Source of the DNA: a virus
DNA: 64,000 nucleotides
Reading direction: 5' to 3' (one strand)
Virus record (IMG/VR): IMGVR_UViG_3300046463_000548
Coordinates: 1-64,000 of that record
A program made the translations under genes and the position numbers. Of the stretch, positions 57,914 to 64,000 are shown piece by piece. Positions within the stretch are counted from its first letter, which is position 1. Each line of letters opens with the position of its first letter. Below the pieces are notes generated by a model that was given only the letters and a program-made list of their open reading frames with translations, did not search any database and had not been told where the DNA came from.

Positions 57914-57962
57914 GAAGCCTCAAGAGCCCCGATCCCACAACGCAAGGGATCGGGGCTTTTTT
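57914..57962 (+). terminator. rho-independent terminator
   Basis: AGCCCCGATCCC / GGGATCGGGGCT hairpin with a long T-run. Confidence 0.88.
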
Positions 57963-58004
57963 ATTGCAGTTTTATCCAAACTTGCAGAGCTAAGGAGTAA
58001 ATAG

Positions 58005-58397
58005 ATGTCCACAGTCATAGGAAATTGCACGGACTGTATCGTATCGCTTCCGGCGCAACCGACGCATGCGGTAAACCTTCGAGTCCAGACATCAGTGTCG
58101 GACAATATGGTGATCCGCGAGACCGGCGCGTACCAGCAGTCGTATGCGAACGAACAATCATCCGATCTGGTGGTGCAGATCGCAAAGTCGGGGAATTACG
58201 CGCTTCCGTCCGGGACCCAATTCCTCTTCTTGCGTGTGTCCGCGCCGGTCTCAGTGACGGCTGTCGCGGGTGGCGTGTCGATGACGTTCAACGTTGCAGG
58301 ATTTCTCATTCTGGATACGCCGTACTCCGCGATCCAAATTTCGAATCCGAGCGCAACAGCTACAGTAAATATGAATCTGACGTACATCCCAGCCTGA
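58005..58397 (+). CDS. small beta-rich protein, virion surface
   Basis: A 130-residue protein (MSTVIGNCTDCIVSLPAQPT, LVVQIAKSGNYALPSGTQFL, TFNVAGFLILDTPYSAIQIS). Composition typical of a phage decoration protein. AGTAAATAG overlaps the ribosome binding site AAGGAG directly before the ATG. Function unknown. Confidence 0.7.
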   Translation: MSTVIGNCTDCIVSLPAQPTHAVNLRVQTSVSDNMVIRETGAYQQSYANEQSSDLVVQIAKSGNYALPSGTQFLFLRVSAPVSVTAVAGGVSMTFNVAGFLILDTPYSAIQISNPSATATVNMNLTYIPA

Positions 58398-58399
58398 AG

Positions 58400-58437
58400 G
58401 TAAAGCCCCGCGCCTAAAAAGCCCGGGGCTTTTTCGT
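58400..58437 (+). terminator. rho-independent terminator
   Basis: AAGCCCCG / CGGGGCTTTTTCG hairpin, ending the virion-gene unit. Confidence 0.85.
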
Positions 58438-58447
58438 TGACTTTATA

Positions 58448-58476
58448 TTGACGAAATGTGCGGACGCTGCTAAATT
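58448..58476 (+). promoter_or_regulatory. sigma70-type promoter, variant 16-bp element
   Basis: TTGACG (58448-58453), 17-base spacer with AAATGTGCG, TAAATT (58471-58476). AGTAAATAG follows at 58490, so this site has both promoter types. Confidence 0.65.
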
Positions 58477-58489
58477 TCGGGTAGGGTCT

Positions 58490-58498
58490 AGTAAATAG
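58490..58498 (+). promoter_or_regulatory. AGTAAATAG promoter motif
   Basis: Plus-strand AGTAAATAG, 33 bases before the ATG at 58531 (6 bases before a GTG at 58504). Confidence 0.5.
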
Positions 58499-58530
58499 GG
58501 TGTGTGACTGACTCCAACGAGAAAAGAGAA

Positions 58531-59022
58531 ATGGTACACACCGAACAAGAACTGTTTGACAAAGTTGTGGGGCACCTCGCGCAACAGAAGGTGAAGAGCG
58601 CGCTGTTTAACGAACCTACCGCGCTCGATTCGGAGGGCAACTGGTCCTGCCTTTATCGCGGGCCGAACAACACGCAGTGTGCGTTTGGTGTACTCATTCC
58701 TGATGCGGCTTATACGCCCTTCTTGGAGGGCTTCACGTGCAGAACGCTTCTAAATGAGGCGGAGCGAAAGGTTGCGGGAGAGGCTTTGGATGAATACCTT
58801 TTCACTTTGAATGAATATCGACTTAAAGAGGCGATGACTACCGCATTCGTGGACGCAATGATTCCGTTGATTCCGCACAAGGAACTTTTGCGAGGGCTAC
58901 AGGCCGTCCACGATTCAGACTCTGGCCCGGATTCGTGGGGCTGGCGGCTCGAAACACTCGCAAAACACTGCGGTCTGGAATTCGACCGTGCCGCGTTCGA
59001 ACAAAAAATGAAGGGTGAATAG
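58531..59022 (+). CDS. unknown protein
   Basis: A 163-residue protein from MVHTEQELFDKVVGHLAQQK (a GTG at 58504 would give 172). The middle has SLYRGPNNTQCAFGVLIPDA, the rest is helical. GAGAAAAGAGAA precedes the ATG. First gene of a seven-gene overlapping operon. No family recognised. Confidence 0.7.
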   Translation: MVHTEQELFDKVVGHLAQQKVKSALFNEPTALDSEGNWSCLYRGPNNTQCAFGVLIPDAAYTPFLEGFTCRTLLNEAERKVAGEALDEYLFTLNEYRLKEAMTTAFVDAMIPLIPHKELLRGLQAVHDSDSGPDSWGWRLETLAKHCGLEFDRAAFEQKMKGE

Positions 59023-59462
59023 TGAATCTCGCTAGAGAAAAAATCCTCGAAGTTCTGGACCAGCACGGGCCCCAAACTCGTTACGCTGATGCGTGGACAG
59101 ACGAACACCACATAGCGTTCGCTCAAGGGATTCTTGAAGCGGCCAGCGCGCAGCGTCCGGACATTTCGGAGTTTGAAGAACTGCTGGATGATCTGGCGGG
59201 TGCGGTTGCCGAGACGGCAGTATTCAACGTAACTCAGCGCTCGATGACCGTTCGTATGGTTCGGCCGCGCCGGATAGCCGTCCTGAAGTTCGTATCTGAT
59301 TTGGTGGCACGCGTTTCAAACAGGCAGCAAGCCGGTTACGTGATGAAACACAAGACGGGTCCTGCTCGTGGTTTTTCGTGGGATGCAAACGACAAGCAGT
59401 TCAGTGCCGACTGGATTCGAATCCCCGCATTTATCGAACAAAATGAACAAGACAAAAATTGA
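59022..59462 (+). CDS. unknown protein
   Basis: A 146-residue protein with GTG start in the overlap with the previous stop. Helical (NLAREKILEVLDQHG, then ELLDDLAGAVAETAVFNVTQ). Not recognised. Overlaps the next gene by 20 bases. Confidence 0.7.
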   Translation: MNLAREKILEVLDQHGPQTRYADAWTDEHHIAFAQGILEAASAQRPDISEFEELLDDLAGAVAETAVFNVTQRSMTVRMVRPRRIAVLKFVSDLVARVSNRQQAGYVMKHKTGPARGFSWDANDKQFSADWIRIPAFIEQNEQDKN

Positions 59463-60273
59463 AGCATTGCGCAACGAGCTACTGCAGGAAGCGGAACGGC
59501 TCAACCGGCCGACAGGCCAACTGGGGCGTATTGCGCGCAAATTGACTGCGATTCTTGAAGAGGAATTGACGCCAGAACAGGCTGGGAGTACTCCGGCTAA
59601 CAGATGGGCCAAAGAGGGCGAAGCGGACCCGCACGGCACGTCCTATGACTGCGAGCGGGCATCTTTGACGCTGGGCCAATACACGGATGACGAATTGGCG
59701 AACGGGGTTTTCCTGAACGCCGATCAGCCGATGAACATAGAGCGCATCCTAGCTCGCGATCCGAACTATCACGCGCCGATTGCCTGGCTCACTGCAGCGA
59801 AGGACCGTATCCGTTGGCTGTCACGTGCGCTCGTGCGCGCGGAGGGGGCGTCGCTTCCGTCGATCAATATCCGGTGCGAGACAACCTGCGACGGAGTCAT
59901 GGGAACAACGACGCTCAACGTGGTTCGGGTCGAGCGAGAGGATGACGGCAGCCTAACGGCAGTCACAGACTACTGGCCGAACGCCCACAGCCAGAAAGCG
60001 TTTCTTCGGGAGTTGATTCCGCAGCTTGCGGCTCTCTACCCAGAGAACGTCGGATGGGACTCTGGCTGGCGGTCAGCGTGCACGCGTGTTCTCAATGAGT
60101 TGGAAAAACGGGATACGTCGGCAACCATGACTTCCGCTCCGAGCGCGGGGATTTCGCTGACGCCTGCTCAGTGGGCTGACGTTTATTACTTCGCTCGCGC
60201 GTCTGAAATCGGTGAATTTTTGGGGCGTGCCGAGGAAGTTTTTAACGCCTCACTTGGGGAGAAGCGCCAATGA
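59443..60273 (+). CDS. mosaic phage protein, unknown
   Basis: A 276-residue protein from MNKTKIEALRNELLQEAERL. It has segments met in mosaic phage proteins of the early region: HGTSYDCERASLTLGQYTDD, FLNADQPMNIERILARDPNY and a C-terminal PAQWADVYYFARASE. No enzymatic motif seen. Confidence 0.7.
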   Translation: MNKTKIEALRNELLQEAERLNRPTGQLGRIARKLTAILEEELTPEQAGSTPANRWAKEGEADPHGTSYDCERASLTLGQYTDDELANGVFLNADQPMNIERILARDPNYHAPIAWLTAAKDRIRWLSRALVRAEGASLPSINIRCETTCDGVMGTTTLNVVRVEREDDGSLTAVTDYWPNAHSQKAFLRELIPQLAALYPENVGWDSGWRSACTRVLNELEKRDTSATMTSAPSAGISLTPAQWADVYYFARASEIGEFLGRAEEVFNASLGEKRQ

Positions 60274-60719
60274 ATCGAGAGTGCCTGTACAAGCTGATTC
60301 GAAGTTTCGGTTACACCACCGCTCCGCAGACAGACGAACTGGTTGGCGCGATTTTCTCAGCCATGCCCCCGTCAGAACCAGTCTATGAGGCGATGGCCAC
60401 GGACGAGGATCACATCGAAAACGGTCCGAAAGACATCTGGATGGATTGTGAACGCGTGTTCTTTGACCAGATGCAGGCACGTGAGGATATGCGAACGTGC
60501 ATCCTGTACACGGCACCACCATCAGACAAGTTCGTGAGCATCGAACTGCTCAAGGAGAAGGTTGAGAAGATGAAGGAGCCGCTCGATTCCAGCGTGACGC
60601 AGGAGCGGAGTAGCGGGTGGCGAGCGGCAGTGGAAAGCTTCGAGATTGAGTTCATTCCGGAGGCTAGAGAAGCGCACGCTGCGTTCTGGCGAGCGGCTGC
60701 GAAAGGGAGCAAATCATGA
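60270..60719 (+). CDS. mosaic phage protein, unknown
   Basis: A 149-residue protein (MNRECLYKLIRSFGYTTAPQ, EDHIENGPKDIWMDCERVFF). Starts in the ATGA overlap with the previous gene. The short motifs fit modular early phage proteins; function unknown. Confidence 0.7.
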   Translation: MNRECLYKLIRSFGYTTAPQTDELVGAIFSAMPPSEPVYEAMATDEDHIENGPKDIWMDCERVFFDQMQAREDMRTCILYTAPPSDKFVSIELLKEKVEKMKEPLDSSVTQERSSGWRAAVESFEIEFIPEAREAHAAFWRAAAKGSKS

Positions 60720-60958
60720 GAGGCGAGCAGCGGGAAGAGCAGCGCGCGCTGTTCGAGGAACGGGCGTTCAATCAGCGTTTCCTGATGTCGATCCGGAAAG
60801 TGGGCCAGGGCTGCATGACATTTCAGGCGGTAGGGTGCCCGACCAAGGCTGAATTTGTGAAGCGTCAAGCTGATGGCTCGTACGAGGACCAGACCCTCAA
60901 TGCAATGTGGTGGGCGTGGTGCGAAGCGGTCAGACTCAACAGAGGGGCGGAGGAATGA
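60716..60958 (+). CDS. small protein, unknown
   Basis: An 80-residue protein (MRGEQREEQRALFEERAFNQ, FLMSIRKVGQGCMTFQAVG, MWWAWCEAVRLNRGAEE). Coupled to both neighbours by ATGA-type overlaps. Confidence 0.7.
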   Translation: MRGEQREEQRALFEERAFNQRFLMSIRKVGQGCMTFQAVGCPTKAEFVKRQADGSYEDQTLNAMWWAWCEAVRLNRGAEE

Positions 60959-61299
60959 AGACGCTTAGTGGCAACCAAAAGGCGCTCGCCTTGAACCTGG
61001 CCAGGCACGCAGAGGAATCACACATTCTTGCGGGCAACGAGGTTTGTGCTGAACTCATGAAGCAGTGTGGGAGGACAATCCGCGAACTACTGGGGACTCG
61101 CATCGAACTGGACGATCTGGTGAAGGACGCTAGTGATCACCGACTGTCAGACGATCTGATAGGCAAGCGTTTTCGCATGCTCTTGAGTGATCCCACCTGC
61201 ACATGCGGCGTGCCCGTCGAAACGCCGCACGCTGAAGACTGCCCGATAACGTCACACGTGCGAGCGCTGTTCGCACAGTCCGGAGAGTACCCGTCATGA
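60955..61299 (+). CDS. small protein, unknown
   Basis: A 114-residue protein from MKTLSGNQKALALNLARHAE, with a short cysteine-histidine unit near the end (CTCGVPVETPHAEDCPITSH) that may bind zinc. The start is in the ATGA overlap with the previous gene. Confidence 0.7.
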   Translation: MKTLSGNQKALALNLARHAEESHILAGNEVCAELMKQCGRTIRELLGTRIELDDLVKDASDHRLSDDLIGKRFRMLLSDPTCTCGVPVETPHAEDCPITSHVRALFAQSGEYPS

Positions 61300-61655
61300 G
61301 CGTCACACAAATAACGAACGAGCGGATTATCGAACTGCTGAACGAGGCAGATCGCGAAACGATTGAGTCCGAAGACAGTCAGGCGTTTTACATCCGGTTC
61401 GCGCGGAAGATTGAACAGGAGATGTCCCCGACGAAGGACGCGGAAGACGGAGCTTTGTTCCGTCATCTGGTTGAGCACGCGTGGGTATTCAAGACATCCT
61501 TCGACAAGGCCGGTCAGCCGACCCGGATCAAGGCTGACTTCAAAATCACGACGCTGACTAGCGACAGCATGGGCGACAGTATCCGTTCGCTGGTTCGTGA
61601 CTTCGGAAAAAACGCGGAAGCGCTAAGCGAGAAACTCAAAAATGACAACGACTGA
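61296..61655 (+). CDS. small protein, unknown
   Basis: A 119-residue protein (MSVTQITNERIIELLNEADR, HAWVFKTSFDKAGQPTRIKA). Mixed alpha/beta, no motif recognised; overlaps both neighbours. Confidence 0.7.
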   Translation: MSVTQITNERIIELLNEADRETIESEDSQAFYIRFARKIEQEMSPTKDAEDGALFRHLVEHAWVFKTSFDKAGQPTRIKADFKITTLTSDSMGDSIRSLVRDFGKNAEALSEKLKNDND

Positions 61656-63123
61656 ATGCGCGGTTGGTGGTTGCTCGAAGATCGGCTGCGAGGGCGGAAT
61701 CTACTGCTTCAACGCAGACGGCACGCGCAAGGAAGTGAGCGAGAGACAGAAGGAGCAGTTGCGGGACGCGTTCGCAGAGTACGCGGCGCGCGGCGCGGAG
61801 CAGCAGCCGGGGCAACCGGCCGTGAATCACCACGATTTGCTAAGCCGAGCGGCGCATCATCTGCGCGAGCACGGGAGTGAGTACGGCCACCCCATGCAGA
61901 CTGAGCTAATCGCGGAGCTTGAGGCTGCAGCAGCCCAGCCCACTGTGGGTCAAACGCAGACCGACGCGCCAGGTGATCTGGTCGTGTTGACAAACGACGA
62001 ATTAAACGCCCTGACGAAACAGCGCTTCGGGAACATGCATCAACAGTATGCAGAAGGATTCCGCCGCCTTATGCGGAGCGCCATCGAGGCAAATGCCGAG
62101 AAGGTGCGGGCTGCACCATCCGCCAGGGTCACCGAAACGCGAGTCTGCGGCGAGCGTGAGCATTGCATCAATTGCGGCACCTTTGCAGACCCACGTTGTG
62201 GATGTGAGCGGGGACGAAAGCTTGCCGCGTACTATCGAACTCCTGAGAATGCAGTGCCGCCGTCGTCCACGGCAGCGACGAGTTCAACGGACCGCTGCTA
62301 TGCACCCGCATGCGGCCAGTGGGACGGCAATGATTCGTGCACGTGCCAGCGAGTTACGGCAACAGAAGCGCAGCTTGAGAATTTTGACGTGGCAGTCCAC
62401 AAGTTGGCGACAACGCACGCACTGGATCGGACCGGCTCCGGTGGATGGATTTTTGAAAACCACAAGCTGTTCATTTTCGCACACGAGCTAGGCCCAAAGT
62501 ATTCGGCCGCAGGAAAGGATGTGTCGCTGACTGACGATGCGCGCGAATGCCTGATGGATGTCGTTAGCCATCACCATGACTTTCGGACTGCCTGCATCGA
62601 GGTGAAAGCATCCAATGAAACGACGCGCAGTGATGAGTCATATTGGCAAAAGCAAATCGAGGTGCTGGACCGCATGAGAGCGCAAGCGGAACGCGCGCTA
62701 GCTGCACGCGGACAGATTACGACGAAGCGTGACGAGCCCCGGCTAGATAAGCCCGCTCAGGTTGGGGGAACCCGATTTCATGCGGGAGTGAAGTGGTCCA
62801 CGGTAATCGCAGCCACGCAACGACACTTCGAATACATGCAGACCCCTGAGAAAGAGGCTGAACGGATCGAGAAAGGCAAGGCGCTTGTTGAGTATCTTTT
62901 GAGCGGGCAGGCCGCGTCACCGGAAGCAGCGGAGAACGAGGCACTGCTCAAAGCGCTAGCTGAATGCCGCGAGGCGTTCCCTGTGCCAGAGGCGGGCTCG
63001 ACGCTGGATGGCTATTGGGTGTCTGCGGTCGGTGACCCCTTCGAAGTTCCGGCTTACATACGCGCCGCGCTCGCTGCGCAAAAAGTTGCCGAGAACACGC
63101 AAAAACCAAACGTTAAAGGATAA
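61642..63123 (+). CDS. large mosaic phage protein with zinc-type clusters
   Basis: A 493-residue protein with several Cys pairs (CSKIGCEGGIYC near residue 10, then CINCGTFADPRCGCERG near 178) and helical modules such as LVVLTNDELNALTKQRFG and WSTVIAATQRHFEYMQT. It ends with a long alpha region. Such proteins are assembled from modules shared among phage early genes; no catalytic motif is visible. It begins inside the previous gene. Confidence 0.72.
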   Translation: MTTTECAVGGCSKIGCEGGIYCFNADGTRKEVSERQKEQLRDAFAEYAARGAEQQPGQPAVNHHDLLSRAAHHLREHGSEYGHPMQTELIAELEAAAAQPTVGQTQTDAPGDLVVLTNDELNALTKQRFGNMHQQYAEGFRRLMRSAIEANAEKVRAAPSARVTETRVCGEREHCINCGTFADPRCGCERGRKLAAYYRTPENAVPPSSTAATSSTDRCYAPACGQWDGNDSCTCQRVTATEAQLENFDVAVHKLATTHALDRTGSGGWIFENHKLFIFAHELGPKYSAAGKDVSLTDDARECLMDVVSHHHDFRTACIEVKASNETTRSDESYWQKQIEVLDRMRAQAERALAARGQITTKRDEPRLDKPAQVGGTRFHAGVKWSTVIAATQRHFEYMQTPEKEAERIEKGKALVEYLLSGQAASPEAAENEALLKALAECREAFPVPEAGSTLDGYWVSAVGDPFEVPAYIRAALAAQKVAENTQKPNVKG

Positions 63124-63127
63124 TTAC

Positions 63128-63493
63128 ATGACATCCAAAGTCACGACGGTAACCGACGTGCTGATGGCGCGCATCGTTAGCGGACAGTACGTCCACGTTC
63201 TGCCCCCTCAGGATAAGTTGTCGCTTAACCTTAAGGTCAGTCGGACATCGGTGCGCGAAGCAGTCTCCAAGCTCGAAGTCTGGAATGTTGTCGCGGTTCG
63301 TCCCAAGACAGGCACGAAAATCAATCCGCCCAAAGACTGGTCTATGGTCAGTCTGCCGGTGGTAAAGTACCGGTTGATGTCAGAGGGACGCGGACTGAGT
63401 GTCGAAACGATAGACAGCCTGCTGGAAGAAATACGCGCCACTCTGCTGGAGGTTGTGACACCTAGCGCCGCCCCAGACACGGATGGTCGATAA
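63128..63493 (+). CDS. GntR-like winged-helix regulator
   Basis: A 121-residue protein whose first 75 residues match a GntR-type winged helix: VTDVLMARIVSGQYVHVLPP, then LSLNLKVSRTSVREAVSKLE (recognition helix), and VVAVRPKTGTKIN as wing. The C-terminal effector domain is very short, with a single helix. It could act as a repressor of a phage promoter, for example the 16-bp element family; this is inference. The ATG at 63128 follows AAAGGATAATTAC. Confidence 0.78.
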   Translation: MTSKVTTVTDVLMARIVSGQYVHVLPPQDKLSLNLKVSRTSVREAVSKLEVWNVVAVRPKTGTKINPPKDWSMVSLPVVKYRLMSEGRGLSVETIDSLLEEIRATLLEVVTPSAAPDTDGR

Positions 63494-63504
63494 AAGGCAA
63501 AGAG

Positions 63505-63732
63505 ATGAGTCCGAGGATCGACAGGCTCAAAGCAGGCCAGCGCGTGAGACTGGCTAACGGAGGACACGCGGTGATCCGCCAGCAGGATAGGGCGATGAAG
63601 CTGGTGACCGGCACGTCAGAGTACGGCGACCAATCGTTCATCTGGACGTATGACGGGGCCGCCGTTTCGTGTTTTTCCGTTTGCGTGCGTCAGCGTATGC
63701 CAACCCTTGACATCGTTGAAGTGTTGACCTGA
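63505..63732 (+). CDS. small basic protein, unknown
   Basis: A 75-residue protein (MSPRIDRLKAGQRVRLANGG, IWTYDGAAVSCFSVCVRQRM) resembling a small beta barrel. Follows the GntR-like gene by 11 bases; last gene before a terminator. Confidence 0.7.
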   Translation: MSPRIDRLKAGQRVRLANGGHAVIRQQDRAMKLVTGTSEYGDQSFIWTYDGAAVSCFSVCVRQRMPTLDIVEVLT

Positions 63733-63749
63733 TTTTCGCGTATCTGGTA

Positions 63750-63780
63750 CGACCCGCTTCGGCGGGTTTTCTTTTTTCTA
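63750..63780 (+). terminator. rho-independent terminator
   Basis: ACCCGC / GCGGGT around TTCG, followed by TTTCTTTTTT. Confidence 0.88.
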
Positions 63781-63784
63781 GTTG

Positions 63785-63813
63785 TTGACGGTCTGTGCAA
63801 AGTCACTTAGAAT
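63785..63813 (+). promoter_or_regulatory. sigma70-type promoter with the 16-bp element
   Basis: TTGACG (63785-63790), 17-base spacer starting GTCTGTGCAA, TAGAAT (63808-63813). The leader GACTTGTTGGTTGAGTG resembles those at 4212 and 7696. Confidence 0.8.
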
Positions 63814-63851
63814 GGACTTGTTGGTTGAGTGAACGACTGAGGGGAACGAAA

Positions 63852-64000
63852 ATGGCGGGTCAATATCTTGCACTTTGTCAGCGATGCAACGGCACCGGCC
63901 GGTATGATCGCGGTGCCTGTTTTGGTTGCCGCCCCTTCGGATCGTTGGGTTGGGTCCGGCGTGTGACCCGGGCGCGGGACGGTGCACAGGTTACCGCGAT
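63852..64000 (+). CDS. partial small zinc-finger protein (cut by window end)
   Basis: Open to the edge of the window. It starts MAGQYLALCQRCNGTGRYDR, with CQRCNGTG and CFGC, a DnaJ-type CxxCxGxG cluster. GGGGAACGAAA precedes the ATG. First gene of the promoter at 63785; the remainder is outside the window. Confidence 0.65.
   Translation, partial: MAGQYLALCQRCNGTGRYDRGACFGCRPFGSLGWVRRVTRARDGAQVTA

Noticed and set aside
57996-58004. AGTAAATAG as promoter of the gene at 58005
   Set aside because: It ends at the base before the start codon, too close for transcription start; it is more likely coincident with the ribosome binding site.
1-64000. tRNA or rRNA genes
   Set aside because: I looked in the gene-poor gaps (12729-13087, 15337-15592, 16829-17188 and others) and saw no cloverleaf or rRNA-like sequence; small structured RNAs cannot be excluded by eye.

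Overview
The window looks like part of a very large tailed-phage genome of the T4-like (myovirus) replication type that also carries a plasmid maintenance module, so I read it as a phage-plasmid or plasmid-like prophage. The host is most likely a beta-proteobacterium near Burkholderiaceae. That rests on base composition, ordinary Shine-Dalgarno sites and the parA-parB-rep arrangement; no host chromosome is visible.

Layout. 1-3257: ten consecutive small plus-strand genes sharing a short N-terminal motif (L/I-N-A-A-x-R-L-x-A) in front of unrelated bodies. 3305-9172: about twenty tiny accessory genes in short cassettes, each cassette headed by a sigma70-type promoter built around one recurrent 16-bp element and several closed by a hairpin terminator; a HigB/HigA-like toxin-antitoxin pair lies here. 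9227-12728 (minus): a ParDE-like toxin-antitoxin operon, a hexapeptide acyltransferase and small genes of unknown function. 13088-16828: parA, parB and a probable replication initiator, with inverted repeats and iteron-like repeats around them. 16888-16976: a nested inverted repeat with parS-like half-sites. 17189-20119: more small accessory genes, including a HAD phosphatase and a CxxCxxCC protein. 20167-40007 (minus): the DNA replication and recombination block, with a BCS1-like AAA+ ATPase, DnaB-type helicase, probable helicase loader, UvsW-like helicase, PD-(D/E)XK endonuclease, sliding clamp, DNA methyltransferase, Rad50/gp46-like ATPase, clamp loader and Cas4/RecB-like nuclease. 40080-46607: tail-fibre genes. 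46626-49909: lysis genes, interrupted by a minus-strand FEN/RNase H-type nuclease operon. 50025-58397: more fibre and virion-surface genes. 58443-64000: a second accessory operon ending in a GntR-like regulator, then a new promoter and a truncated gene.

How it fits together. Two promoter classes can be seen. Small accessory genes use the TTGACG-TTTTGTGC element, which occurs in both orientations so that either end can serve as the -35 box. The minus-strand replication operons, the nuclease operon and a few plus-strand genes are preceded by AGTAAATA, reminiscent of the T4 late-promoter -10 box. The replication genes could build a phage replisome, while parAB-rep would keep the genome as a low-copy plasmid between lytic cycles.

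Most notable are the motif-tagged small-protein family, possibly a capsid-targeting or processing signal for injected proteins, with a virion-region gene carrying the motif at both ends; the reversible promoter element; the shared operator repeat before parA and rep; the phage BCS1-like ATPase; and a Tat-signal protein resembling the tail-sheath C-terminal domain. All functional assignments come from reading motifs; no database search was run.
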